64,000 bases of DNA. Origin: Arthrobacter sp. 260. Lineage in GTDB: Bacteria > Actinomycetota > Actinomycetes > Actinomycetales > Micrococcaceae. Position 1 is the first letter of the stretch, and each line of letters opens with the position of its first letter. Made by a program: the position numbers and the translations under genes. The stretch is from contig NZ_JABFOE010000013.1 of the NCBI RefSeq assembly GCF_013116745.1, forward strand, positions 1 to 64,000, written 5' to 3'. A model generated the notes under the pieces. That model made no database searches and was not told the origin of the DNA. It worked only from the letters and a program-made list of their open reading frames with translations. Below, one piece after another: positions 33,602-42,396 of the stretch.

Positions 33602-35221
33602 TCAGGATGCCGCAGGAACCGACTCCGGCGCGGTGTTGCTGCGACCTTCGCCCGCGTCGGCAACACCAGCTGCTGCGGAGTCCGTTTCCGTTTCCTCTGG
33701 CTTCGGCGACTGGCCGGATTCATCCTCGTCCTCGCATCCCGGGGCGGGGTCAGCGGGCTCTTCCCCGTCGACGTCACCGTCTTCTGGGGCTGCTTGCACC
33801 ACCGGTTCGGGTTCTGGGGTTGGCTGTGGTGACGGGCTTGCCACAGGGGCAGGCGCCAGATCGGACTTGCCACCCGTTTCGACTCCCTCTGCGCCCTCGG
33901 GATCAGGTTCCGGTGCCGGCTCTACGTCACAGGTCGGCTCGGGCTCGGGCTCGGGTTCCGGGGTCGGCGAAGGCTCGGGGTCTGGCGACGGCGTCGGGGC
34001 TGGCGTGGGCGATGGCGACGGCGTCGGGGTTGGAGTGGGCTTCGATGTCGGGTCAGGCTTGCCAGTCTCGACGGGATCCGGGGTGGTGGGCGAGGGCGTT
34101 GGTGTGGGCTCAGAGGGCGAAGCCGACGGACCTGGCTGAACCGGTCCTGGTTTCGCTGATCCGGGTTTAGGCGATGGGTCAACGCTCGGGGCGGAGGACG
34201 GCCGGGCCGGCTTGGGAGTGGCGGCGGGTGGGGGTGGATCCGTTCGGGGAGCAGGCGTGCTTGCCGATGGTGTGCCCACGGCCGGCGCGGCGCCGAGCAC
34301 CAGCCCTGCCCCGAAGTTGTCGGCTCCCTGGTCGGCAGCGTGGTCGTGGGACACCTCGTGCGGCATGGCGATCACCCACGGGACGGGGCCGCTGTCCCCG
34401 GAACCGCCGGGCTCGTAGGAGGTCATCGCGGGTGTCTCGATGCTTGTTGCCGGGCTCAGGGGGTTGAGGGTCCAGCCCTTCGGGTCCACGTGGGACCCGT
34501 CGCGGATGGTCTCGAAGTGCAGGTGGCAGCCGGTCGACGAGCCGGTTGATCCGATGGCCGCAACAATCTGGCTGACGGCGACGGTGTCGCCAGCCTTCAC
34601 GGAGATGCCTTCCAGGTGGTTGTAGGTTGTGATCAGGCCGTTGCCGTGGTCGATCTCCACCCGGTTGCCACCACCCCAGGGGTGCCAGCCCACGGCACGG
34701 ACAGTGCCGGCGTCGGCGGCGTGGACGGGGGTCCCGCACGGGGCCGCGAAATCCAGCCCGTAGTGGAATTCGCCCACCTCGCCGGTGATGGGGTTGATGC
34801 GCTCGCCGAAGGGGGAGCTCGGGCTGAGCAGGGCCAGGGGAGACATCAAGGTTCCGGGTGCGGGCCGGGCAGGGTCATCGGACTGGACGCTGGTGACTTT
34901 GAAGTCGTCCGGCTCGTCGGCCGCGTTCCCGGCCGCTGACGGGAATCCCTTGAGGGGGTCCGCCGGAGCAAGGAAGTTCTGCGAGGCGGGAACAGGGAGG
35001 GCCAGAAGATCCCGGCCGACCCAGCCGGTGGGGAGTGTCGAAGAGACCGAAGTGCGGTCTTCCGCTGCGGCGACCAATTGCCCTGGGGCGCCGACGGTGG
35101 AGTTCTGGTAGCCGGAGCCGCATACCGCCGCGACAGCGATGCAAACTGCGAGTGTTGTCCGCGTTGCAGACTTTCTCAATCCCGGCATCTTCGGGTCGGC
35201 GATTGGTCGGGCAAGTGTCAC
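33602..35221 (-). CDS. Secreted M23 peptidase with long Pro-rich tail
   Basis: 539 residues from GTG 35221, 6 nt after GGAG. Signal-like hydrophobic segment at about 21-36. An M23/LytM domain (about 130-255) shows SPFGERINPITGEVGEFHYG, FHYGLDF as HxxxD, and GCHLHFE as the HxH motif, so the zinc ligands are intact. It should cleave peptidoglycan peptides outside the membrane. The C-terminal ~250 residues are a Pro/Glu/Ser/Thr-rich low-complexity tail with two lone cysteines, perhaps a wall-spanning or anchoring segment. Its leader is structured and may be a riboswitch. Confidence 0.88.
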   Translation of the reverse strand: MTLARPIADPKMPGLRKSATRTTLAVCIAVAAVCGSGYQNSTVGAPGQLVAAAEDRTSVSSTLPTGWVGRDLLALPVPASQNFLAPADPLKGFPSAAGNAADEPDDFKVTSVQSDDPARPAPGTLMSPLALLSPSSPFGERINPITGEVGEFHYGLDFAAPCGTPVHAADAGTVRAVGWHPWGGGNRVEIDHGNGLITTYNHLEGISVKAGDTVAVSQIVAAIGSTGSSTGCHLHFETIRDGSHVDPKGWTLNPLSPATSIETPAMTSYEPGGSGDSGPVPWVIAMPHEVSHDHAADQGADNFGAGLVLGAAPAVGTPSASTPAPRTDPPPPAATPKPARPSSAPSVDPSPKPGSAKPGPVQPGPSASPSEPTPTPSPTTPDPVETGKPDPTSKPTPTPTPSPSPTPAPTPSPDPEPSPTPEPEPEPEPTCDVEPAPEPDPEGAEGVETGGKSDLAPAPVASPSPQPTPEPEPVVQAAPEDGDVDGEEPADPAPGCEDEDESGQSPKPEETETDSAAAGVADAGEGRSNTAPESVPAAS

Positions 35222-35330
35222 GTTCAGCTCCAGGCATATCCCCGCTGGGCAAGCTGATCGACGGGTTAAACCCCGTCAACGGGAAAGCGAACTGGCCCCC
35301 ACCGACTCACCCCGGTCACGGGGAATTTCA
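35222..35330 (-). promoter_or_regulatory. Structured leader of the M23 gene, possible c-di-AMP (ydaO) riboswitch
   Basis: On the minus strand the leader can form CCCCGTGACCGGGG, then GACGGG-GTTTAA-CCCGTC, followed by CAGCTTGCCC. The combination of GGGGTGAGTCGG and AACCCGTC...CAGCT recalls the conserved core of ydaO-yuaA riboswitches, which in actinobacteria sit before wall hydrolases and Rpf genes. The match is partial and judged by eye. Confidence 0.35.
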
Positions 35331-35393
35331 TATGTACTCACTCAGAGTGACGCAAGCAGCACCGATGCGCAACGGGTTGAGGCAACGGACTTG

Positions 35394-35732
35394 CTAAGTT
35401 TTTGCGCAGGAGTTCTGCAGGGACTCAACCGAGTCCCGTGGCACGTCGTCACCGGCCGCTGCGATCTCCCTCAGGGGATCCGTAAACTCGGCTGGTAAAC
35501 CGGCTGTTTCGGCCGATCCGACCAGGTCCGAAAGGAACTGTTGATCCGCCAGACTGACCGAACCATCCTCGACGAGGCGGCAGGCCTGGGTGCGGAGTTC
35601 GTCGGCGGTGGCCTCAGCGAACCGGGAGGCGGCGTCACTGGCTATCCCAGAAGCGCTTTCCTCGAGTTGGGCGCAACTCGATAGCGCGAAGGCGGCGGGG
35701 ATAAGGGCCAGGAGGGCGAGGCGGGTTTTCAC
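35394..35732 (-). CDS. Small putative lipoprotein
   Basis: 112 residues. A signal peptide ends in the lipobox ALSSC (Cys20). The mature part is a short helical domain (ASDAASRFAEATADELRTQA) with two more cysteines (ACRLVE and the C-terminal NSCAKT) that may pair. No family recognised. A typical small surface lipoprotein. It lies between the M23 leader and the divergent HxlR gene. Confidence 0.65.
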   Translation of the reverse strand: MKTRLALLALIPAAFALSSCAQLEESASGIASDAASRFAEATADELRTQACRLVEDGSVSLADQQFLSDLVGSAETAGLPAEFTDPLREIAAAGDDVPRDSVESLQNSCAKT

Positions 35733-35806
35733 TCACCGATTCTATCCTTCGGGTCGCCGCCTCCCAACGCTAGCTTTCTTCAGGAAAGCTCGCTACGGTA
35801 TCGACC

Positions 35807-36307
35807 ATGCCACTGCGTTCGGACTGGTCAGGAAAAAGCTGTCCCATTGCCCGGGGCCTCGAGGTCCTCGGCGACCCCTGGAGCATGATGGTGCTGCGGG
35901 AGGTGTTCTTCGGCAACACCCGGTTCGGCGACATCCAGGCTCGGATCGGTATCGCCGACAGCGTCCTGAGCAAACGGCTTCTTTGGCTCTCCGACACGGG
36001 TCTGCTGGAAAAGGCACCGTACGACGACGGCGGCAGGACCCGCAACGCGTATCGCCTCACCACCAAGGGGGAAGGCGTGCTGCCGGTACTCAACGCCGTC
36101 GCCCAGTGGGCCGACAAGCATCTTGAACCTCCCCACGACGAAGCCCACATGCGGGTCATCCACACCGGGTGCGGCGAGGAAACCACCAGCGCCGACACCT
36201 GTACCCACTGCGGGGCCTCCCTGGACGCATCGGTGACCAGTTGGCACAGCCTGACACGATCCGAGGCACCAATTCGCCTCGCCACCGCCCTCGGTCAGCA
36301 CCGATGA
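35807..36307 (+). CDS. HxlR-family transcriptional regulator with C-terminal cysteines
   Basis: 166 residues. A winged helix of the HxlR/MarR-like type covers about 1-105: CPIARGLEVLGDPWSMMVLR, then RFGDIQARIGIADSVLSKRL and YRLTTKGEGVLPVLNAVAQW. An extra C-terminal segment carries GCGEETTSADTCTHCGASLD, a possible zinc or redox site not present in minimal HxlR proteins. The Cys near the N-terminus is the usual redox/effector position. Its stop overlaps the start of the MFS gene (ATGA), so it probably controls that transporter. Confidence 0.9.
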   Translation: MPLRSDWSGKSCPIARGLEVLGDPWSMMVLREVFFGNTRFGDIQARIGIADSVLSKRLLWLSDTGLLEKAPYDDGGRTRNAYRLTTKGEGVLPVLNAVAQWADKHLEPPHDEAHMRVIHTGCGEETTSADTCTHCGASLDASVTSWHSLTRSEAPIRLATALGQHR

Positions 36308-37635
36308 GTAACCAGTCGTCCCGGCGGAGCAACATCGGTCCAGCAGCAGCACGACGGCGGTTCCATCCGGCCTGGGCGGTCGCCGCTGTGGCGTTCCTTG
36401 CCCTGGTCGGATCAGCCGGGTTCCGCGCGGCACCGGGTGTCCTCATGCTGCCCCTGGAGGAGGAGTTCGGCTGGTCCCGCAGTATCCTCTCGCTGGCCGT
36501 CAGCATCAACCTGGTGCTTTTCGGCCTGACAGCGCCCTTCGCCGCGGCCCTGATGGAACGGTTCGGGATCCGCAGGGTCACAGCCATTGCCCTTCTGGTC
36601 ATCGGGGCAGGGAGTGGACTGACGGTTTTCGTCACCGAACCGTGGCAGATCGTCCTCACCTGGGGTGTGCTGATCGGCCTCGGCACCGGTTCCATCGCGC
36701 TCGTATTCGCAGCCACGATTGCCAACACCTGGTTCGTCAAGCACCGTGGTCTGGTGGTCGGGATCCTGACGGCCGGCAGCGCCGCCGGTCAGCTGGTGTT
36801 CCTGCCGGTCATTGCGGTGATGGTCGAATCGTCGAACTGGCGGAACGCGTCACTACTCATCGCAGCCGGCGCCATCGCCGTCGTGCCGATGGTGCTGCGC
36901 TGGGTCCGCAACTCTCCCCGCGACCTCGGGGTCGCCCCGTACGGAGCGGAACCGGGGGATGACCCGCCCGCCGTTGACATCGGCACCCGGGTCAATGCCG
37001 CGGTCCGCGCATTGCAGGTTCTGAAGAGGGCCAGCAGGAGCCGCACCTTCTGGGCACTGGTAGCCGGATTCGCCATCTGTGGTGCCACCACCAACGGCCT
37101 GATCGGCACCCACTTCATCCCCTCGGCCCACGACCACGGGATGCCGACAACGACGGCGGCCGGGCTGCTCGCCGTTGTCGGTCTCTTCGACATTGTCGGA
37201 ACCATCCTGTCGGGGTGGCTGACTGACCGGTACAACCCGAAGATCCTGCTGGCCGTCTACTACCAGTTCCGCGGGATCAGCCTGATCGCCCTGCCTGCGC
37301 TGCTGTCAGCCACCGTAGAGCCCAGCATCGTCATTTTCGTGGTGATTTACGGACTCGACTGGGTGGCAACAGTCCCTCCCACCGTCGCGATCTGCCGTGA
37401 AGCGTTCGGCGCGGACGGCGGAATTGTGTTCGGCTGGGTGTTCGCCTCACACCAGCTCGGCGCGGCTGCCGCAGCTTTCGCCGCCGGCGCCATCCGCGAC
37501 GCGACCGGCCGGTACACCATCGCCTGGCTGGGGGCCGCCGCGCTGTGCACGGTGGCGGCGGTGATCAGTCTCAGCATCCGCACCGACAGGAACGAGCGCA
37601 CCATCAACCCGGACGATGCGCTCGTGGACCGCTAG
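36304..37635 (+). CDS. Major facilitator superfamily transporter
   Basis: 443 residues from ATG 36304; a longer frame starting at 36169 lies inside HxlR and is not used. Twelve hydrophobic segments in two halves. The first half contains EEEFGWSRSILSLAVSINLV and FGLTAPFAAALMERFGIRR, the second LSGWLTDRYNPKILL. The pattern is of the MCP/oxalate-formate-like MFS branch, often for carboxylates. Substrate not predictable. Coupled to the HxlR regulator by a 4-nt overlap. Confidence 0.88.
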   Translation: MSNQSSRRSNIGPAAARRRFHPAWAVAAVAFLALVGSAGFRAAPGVLMLPLEEEFGWSRSILSLAVSINLVLFGLTAPFAAALMERFGIRRVTAIALLVIGAGSGLTVFVTEPWQIVLTWGVLIGLGTGSIALVFAATIANTWFVKHRGLVVGILTAGSAAGQLVFLPVIAVMVESSNWRNASLLIAAGAIAVVPMVLRWVRNSPRDLGVAPYGAEPGDDPPAVDIGTRVNAAVRALQVLKRASRSRTFWALVAGFAICGATTNGLIGTHFIPSAHDHGMPTTTAAGLLAVVGLFDIVGTILSGWLTDRYNPKILLAVYYQFRGISLIALPALLSATVEPSIVIFVVIYGLDWVATVPPTVAICREAFGADGGIVFGWVFASHQLGAAAAAFAAGAIRDATGRYTIAWLGAAALCTVAAVISLSIRTDRNERTINPDDALVDR

Positions 37636-37656
37636 CGCGGCCCTTCCCTCGGCAGG

Positions 37657-38754
37657 TTAGGAGGCGGAGGCAGCCGCTTCCGGGTCCTGATAGAACGGGT
37701 AGTCGATGTAGCCTTCGGCGCCGTGGGAGTAGTAGGTCAGCGGGTCCGGCTCGTTCAGGGGCAGGCCTTCCTGCCAGCGGCGCGCCAGGTCCGGGTTCGC
37801 GATGGCCTGACGGCCGACGACGACGGCGTCGCCCAGGTTCGACGCCAGGATGTCCTCGGCTTCGTCCAGGTCGGTGATGACGCCGAAGCCGCTGTTCACC
37901 AGGAAGGGCCCCTTGAAGCGTGAGCGGATTTCCTGGATCAAGGCACCGGCGGGGTCTTCGTGCAGCACACTCAGGTAGGCGAGGTTCAACGGGGCGATGG
38001 CGTCGGCCACAGCGCCGTAGGTGGCGAGGATATCCTCCGGGTCGGCGGGCAGCACATCCCTGCCGCTTGGTGCGGGGGAGATGCGCAGGCCCACCCGCTC
38101 GGCGCCGATGGCCGCAGCGACAGCCTGCACCACCTCGATCATGAACCGGGCGCGGTTCTCCGGGCTTCCGCCGTAGGCGTCCTCGCGCTGGTTGGTCTCG
38201 GTGAACATGAACTGGTGCAGCAGGTAGCCGTTGGCCCCGTGCAGCTCCACCCCGTCCATGCCAGCCTCAATCGCGTTCCTCGAGGCCTGCACGAACTCCT
38301 CGATGACGCCGGGCAGCTCCTCGGTGGTCAACGCGTGGGGGACCGGGTAGGGCTGCTTCCCATCGTAGGTCCGAGTCTCCCCGTCAATGGCGACGGCGCT
38401 CGGCGCGACGACGGTGTGCCCACCGGTCGTGGCTTCGTGGGTGACCCGGCCCGCGTGCATGACCTGGGCGTAGATCAGGCCGCCGTCGTCGTGCACCGCA
38501 TCGGTCACCTGGCGCCACGCAGCCACCTGTTCCGCCGTGACCAGTCCCGGCTGGCCGGGGAAGCCTCGGCCTGCGTCGCAGGGGTAGGTGCCTTCAGTGA
38601 CAATCAGGCCCAGCGAGGCGCGCTGCCGGTAGTGTTCCACCACCATGGGCCCGGGAATACCTTCCCTGCTCGACCGGACCCGGGTGAGGGGTGCCATCAC
38701 GAGGCGGTTGGACAGTTCAATGTCACCAATGGTGAGCGGGGTGAAGAGAGTCAC
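37657..38754 (-). CDS. Old-yellow-enzyme-type alkene reductase
   Basis: 365 residues from GTG 38754, preceded by GGAAAG. An FMN-binding TIM barrel: LFTPLTIGDIELSNRLVMAP, TEGTYPCDAGRGFPGQPG, GMDGVELHGANGYLLHQF, TNQREDAYGGSPENRARFMI, RISPAPSGRD, and VGRQAIANPDLARRW at the end. It is expected to reduce activated alkenes (enones, nitro-compounds) with NAD(P)H, as in NemA/OYE enzymes. Convergent with the upstream MFS gene. Confidence 0.93.
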   Translation of the reverse strand: MTLFTPLTIGDIELSNRLVMAPLTRVRSSREGIPGPMVVEHYRQRASLGLIVTEGTYPCDAGRGFPGQPGLVTAEQVAAWRQVTDAVHDDGGLIYAQVMHAGRVTHEATTGGHTVVAPSAVAIDGETRTYDGKQPYPVPHALTTEELPGVIEEFVQASRNAIEAGMDGVELHGANGYLLHQFMFTETNQREDAYGGSPENRARFMIEVVQAVAAAIGAERVGLRISPAPSGRDVLPADPEDILATYGAVADAIAPLNLAYLSVLHEDPAGALIQEIRSRFKGPFLVNSGFGVITDLDEAEDILASNLGDAVVVGRQAIANPDLARRWQEGLPLNEPDPLTYYSHGAEGYIDYPFYQDPEAAASAS

Positions 38755-39047
38755 AGGCTGCACTTTCCGTTGGAAGTAGATTCTGCAGTGGGCAACCACA
38801 CCCACGGGTGACCTATTCCGTGGTGCCTCCGGAGGGGTCCGGAAGCGGTGCTGCGGGGGAATATTTGGGCTCCGGTTTCCCTTACACAGGTGTCACCGGG
38901 TGGAGCACTCCGGAAGGCCCGAAACAGGGCGTCTTAGTCGCGCAATCGTGCGAGAATATCCCCGGCACAGTGGCCGGGATAAACGGGTTAGACTCGGTGG
39001 CTGCATCACCCAGAGGGCTTTAACGAATTCAGGAGAACGGCACCGGC

Positions 39048-39350
39048 ATGGCAACGGATTACGACGCACCGCGCAACAACGATGAGGACAAGGAAGCAGA
39101 GTCCCTCGAAGCCCTTCAGGCTAACCGTGGCAGCAAGTCGCAGTCGGCTTCGGTTGATGTCGAGGACGCTGACACAGCCGAGGGCATCGACCTTCCCGGC
39201 GCCGATCTGTCCGGTGAAGAACTGCTGATCCGGGTGATCCCACCGCAGGAGGACGAGTTCACCTGTTCCTCTTGCTTCCTGGTACGCCACCGCAGCCAGG
39301 TCGCCCGTCAAAAGGGCGACCTCCTGTTTTGCCGGGAGTGCGAAGGCTAA
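39048..39350 (+). CDS. DUF4193 family protein
   Basis: 100 residues, preceded by CAGGAGA. Highly acidic (pattern DEDKEAES, VEDADTAEGIDLPGADLSGE), then the conserved C-terminal EDEFTCSSCFLVRHRSQVA and FCRECEG that could bind a metal. This is the actinobacterial DUF4193 family of small cytoplasmic proteins of unknown role. Conserved and normally single-copy, so it is core genome. It precedes an MFS gene by 21 nt. Confidence 0.9.
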   Translation: MATDYDAPRNNDEDKEAESLEALQANRGSKSQSASVDVEDADTAEGIDLPGADLSGEELLIRVIPPQEDEFTCSSCFLVRHRSQVARQKGDLLFCRECEG

Positions 39351-39371
39351 CGATGATGGCGGGGGAGCGCG

Positions 39372-40943
39372 GTGTCTGAAACTGCAGCGTCTGCAACTCA
39401 CGACGACGGTGGGCAGCCCATCCGTTTCTCCTCCACTGCGGGCCGCTGGGTCCTGCTGGCAGCAATCCTCGGCTCAGGCCTCGCAGGCATCGACGCCACC
39501 GTAGTCAACGTGGCCCTGCCTGCCATTGGCGCTGACCTGCAAACCGACTTCTCCACCCTGCAGTGGACAATCACTGCCTACACCCTCACCCTCGCGGCCC
39601 TGATTCTGCTCGGCGGGTCCCTCAGCGACCGGTACGGCAGGCGCAGGATCTTCGTGATCGGCGTCATCTGGTTTGCCGTCGCGTCCCTGTGCTGCGGCTT
39701 GGCACCCAACGCTGAAATCCTAATCTTTGCCCGGGCGCTCCAGGGAGTCGGTGCGGCCCTGCTCACGCCGGGCAGTCTCGCCATGATCCAGGCCACGTTC
39801 CATCCGGATGATCGGGCGCGGGCTATCGGCGCCTGGTCCGGCCTTGGCGGGGTGGCCACGGCGATCGGCCCGTTCCTCGGCGGGTGGCTGGTCCAGACGG
39901 TGTCCTGGCGGTGGGTCTTCCTGATTAACGTCCCGCTGGCAATCGCCGTCGTCATCGTCGCCCAGCGCCACGTTCCGGAGACCAGGGACCAGACCAGCAG
40001 CGGACGACTGGACCTGTGGGGTGCCGGGCTGGGTGCGGCGGCGCTCGCCGGCGTCACCTATGCCCTGATCGAGGCTCCGGCGAGGGGGCTTTGGTCGCCC
40101 GCAGTGCTCGGCGCGGCAGCAGTCGGCGTCGTCGCGGCCGTCGCCTTCCTCCTGGTGGAGGCACGTGGCCGGAACCCGATGCTGCCGTTGTCGATTTTTT
40201 CCTCCACCCAGTTCAGTGCCACCAATGCTGTGACCTTCCTGGTCTATGGAGCGTTCGGCGGGGTCTTTTTCCTCCTGGTGGTGCACCTGCAGGTTGTTGC
40301 CGGGTTCACCCCGCTGGCGGCCGGTACCGCGATGCTGCCGATCACCGTACTGATGCTGCTGCTGTCGTCACGGTCCGGACAGTTGGCCACACGAATTGGA
40401 CCGCGGCTGCCAATGGCCCTGGGTCCGCTGGTGTGCGCGGTCGCACTGCTGCTGATGCTGCGGATCGGACCGGGCGCCTCGTACCTCTCGGACGTTCTGC
40501 CGGGCGTCGTCGTCCTGGGCCTGGGTCTGTCAATCTTGGTGGCTCCCCTGACCGCCACCGCGCTTGCCACAGTCGATAGCCGCCACGCAGGACTGGCGTC
40601 AGGAGTGAACAATGCCGTCGCCCGAGCAGCGGCCCTGATCGCGGTCGCGTTGTTGCCGTCGCTGGCCGGTCTTTCGGGGAGCAGCTACACGGACCCGGTG
40701 GCCTTCAATGAGGGTTTCCGGATTTCCGTCCTGATTGGCGTCGGCATCCTGGTTGTCGGGGCTGCCCTGGCAGCCTTGACCATCCGCAACAATGTCCTGG
40801 TGGAGGAGGGCGGCCAGCAGCGGCCGGATCAGCCCGACGCCTCTACCGCCCCGGAGCGGGAGCCCCAGGGGATGAGCCACTGCGCCGTCGATGGTCCCCC
40901 GATTGGGGTGTCGACGACGCAGCGGCATCAGGCTCAGCCCTAG
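39372..40943 (+). CDS. DHA2-family MFS drug exporter
   Basis: 523 residues from GTG. Fourteen transmembrane segments, characteristic of DHA2. Motif A-like GSLSDRYGRRRIFVIG, motif D1 GIDATVVNVALPAIG near the N-terminus and motif C-like IGAWSGLGGVATAIGPFLGG in the fifth helix identify a drug:H+ antiporter. The C-terminal ~45 residues are hydrophilic. Substrates unknown. It starts 21 nt after the DUF4193 stop and may share its transcript. Confidence 0.9.
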   Translation: MSETAASATHDDGGQPIRFSSTAGRWVLLAAILGSGLAGIDATVVNVALPAIGADLQTDFSTLQWTITAYTLTLAALILLGGSLSDRYGRRRIFVIGVIWFAVASLCCGLAPNAEILIFARALQGVGAALLTPGSLAMIQATFHPDDRARAIGAWSGLGGVATAIGPFLGGWLVQTVSWRWVFLINVPLAIAVVIVAQRHVPETRDQTSSGRLDLWGAGLGAAALAGVTYALIEAPARGLWSPAVLGAAAVGVVAAVAFLLVEARGRNPMLPLSIFSSTQFSATNAVTFLVYGAFGGVFFLLVVHLQVVAGFTPLAAGTAMLPITVLMLLLSSRSGQLATRIGPRLPMALGPLVCAVALLLMLRIGPGASYLSDVLPGVVVLGLGLSILVAPLTATALATVDSRHAGLASGVNNAVARAAALIAVALLPSLAGLSGSSYTDPVAFNEGFRISVLIGVGILVVGAALAALTIRNNVLVEEGGQQRPDQPDASTAPEREPQGMSHCAVDGPPIGVSTTQRHQAQP

Positions 40944-40958
40944 GAGGGCGGGCACGTC

Positions 40959-41351
40959 CTATCGGTCGAGCAGATCCTGCGCGTCCTGGCCGAGCGGCGA
41001 ACCGCCCAGGTGGGCGCTGTCGTCGCTGGCATCAACCTCCGACTCGTCGGCCGGATCCTCGAAATCCACGTCCGCTACTGCTTCACCCAACGTCGGCACA
41101 TCAGGTGCCAAAGCTCCGTCAGCGCCGTCGCGGAGTGCCTGCTCGCTCATGACGTCCTCTTCGGTCGCCGTCGCGGCCGGTTCCTCCTGCAGCAGTGGGT
41201 CGTTCTGCCACTGGTCGGGGTTGTCTTCGGCCGCGCCAGGGTAGCTGTCGGGCTGCCCTTCGGTCATCGGATCCAGTTCTTCAGGACCCGCCGGGTCGAT
41301 TCCCTCGGTGATGCTCAGGTCCTCTTCAGGACGATTCGTTTCCTCAGTCAT
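40959..41351 (-). CDS. Acidic hypothetical protein
   Basis: 130 residues from ATG 41351. Extremely acidic and low-complexity (TEGIDPAGPEELDPMTEGQP, DVDFEDPADESEVDASDDS), with no hydrophobic core, so likely disordered. Conserved-looking ends (LGGSPLGQDAQDLLDR) hint at a real protein. Family not recognised; some actinobacterial stress proteins have similar composition. Confidence 0.6.
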   Translation of the reverse strand: MTEETNRPEEDLSITEGIDPAGPEELDPMTEGQPDSYPGAAEDNPDQWQNDPLLQEEPAATATEEDVMSEQALRDGADGALAPDVPTLGEAVADVDFEDPADESEVDASDDSAHLGGSPLGQDAQDLLDR

Positions 41352-41447
41352 GACATGCCCTTTCGAGTAAACACGTGAACTACCCAGCCTACTGATCAGT
41401 TGATCAAAGAGATAGTTTCCTCGTCGCGGCTCGGGTTGAATGGAGAC

Positions 41448-42278
41448 ATGACTTCCCACCTGTCGCCCAGGACAACCACCGGCTCCGATCTGTACCGCCA
41501 ACTGGCGGTCACAATGAGCATGATCGTCTGCGTGGTGGGCTCCATGATTGGCGTCGGCGTCTTTGGCGGTACGCCCATCGCGGAGGCGGCGGGTGGCGCC
41601 CTCGGCTCGGATGCCACGCTGCTCGCTCCGGCCGGTGCCGCCTTCTCCATCTGGAGCGTCGTGTACCTCGGCCTGGTCGCCTATACCGTGTGGCAGTGGC
41701 TGCCGGCCCAGAAGGCCAGCCCGCGTCAGCGGGCGTTCGGCTGGCTGGTAGCAGCTTCCATGCTGTTGAACGCCGCGTGGATCCTGAGCATTCAGGCGGG
41801 CTGGCTCAACGCCAGCGTGCTCGTGATCCTGGTGCTGCTAGCCGTCCTGACCGTTGTGTTCCTCCGCTACAGTTCACGCCCCGCCGCGTCGTGGCTGGAG
41901 GCAGCGATTGTCGACGGCACGCTCGGCCTCTACCTGGGCTGGGTGTCGGTCGCAGTGTGCGCCAACATTGCTGCGGCGCTGTCGGCAGCGGGGTTCGACG
42001 GTTTCGGCCTCAGCCCCGAGCTGTGGGCAGTCGGGGTGCTGCTCGTCGTGGCGCTGGTCGGCGTCGGCCTGGCGGTCAAGGGCAACGGCCGGCTCGCGGT
42101 GGCTGCGGCGATCGGCTGGGGGCTGACCTGGATCGCCGTCGGGCGTACCGGCGGCCAGATGGAGTCGGCGACGACGTCGATCACGGCCGCCGTCGTCGCC
42201 GCGGTCATCGTGCTCGCCACGATCGCCATCAGGGTGCGTTCGGAACGCCGCTTAGAAGCTGTACCGCGCACGGCCTGA
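41448..42278 (+). CDS. TspO/MBR-like membrane protein
   Basis: 276 residues from ATG 41448. Eight or so hydrophobic helices instead of the five of typical TspO. The first half matches the tryptophan-rich sensory protein pattern (AGAAFSIWSVVYLGLVAYTV, AAWILSIQAGWLNASVLVI). The second half continues with LGLYLGWVSVAVCANIAAAL and further helices, as in longer bacterial TspO-related proteins. These bind porphyrins or lipids. Role unproven. Convergent with the SDR gene, with a hairpin between. Confidence 0.75.
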   Translation: MTSHLSPRTTTGSDLYRQLAVTMSMIVCVVGSMIGVGVFGGTPIAEAAGGALGSDATLLAPAGAAFSIWSVVYLGLVAYTVWQWLPAQKASPRQRAFGWLVAASMLLNAAWILSIQAGWLNASVLVILVLLAVLTVVFLRYSSRPAASWLEAAIVDGTLGLYLGWVSVAVCANIAAALSAAGFDGFGLSPELWAVGVLLVVALVGVGLAVKGNGRLAVAAAIGWGLTWIAVGRTGGQMESATTSITAAVVAAVIVLATIAIRVRSERRLEAVPRTA

Positions 42279-42306
42279 GCCAGTACACACCGCGAGGGGA
42301 GAGGCT

Positions 42307-42335
42307 GGGCGGGTCTGGGATTCCCGAACCCGCCC
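42307..42335. terminator. Hairpin between convergent genes
   Basis: GGGCGGGT (42307-42314) pairs with ACCCGCCC (42328-42335), and an inner GGGA/TCCC extends the stem. It lies between the ends of the TspO-like and SDR genes and may terminate both transcripts, though no long T-run follows. Confidence 0.5.
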
Positions 42336-42396
42336 TATCTCACCCCTCGGCGGCTGCGGTGTCGCTGAAAGTGCCAGCTACACGTGATCGACCCAC

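Noticed and set aside
33602-34200. Plus-strand Gly/Ser-rich ORFs opposite the M23 tail
   Set aside because: They mirror the Pro/Glu/Ser-rich coding strand of the peptidase and are artefacts of high GC.
38808-39023. 71-codon ORF upstream of the DUF4193 gene
   Set aside because: Gly/Ser/Pro-rich, no ribosome site; occupies the likely promoter region.
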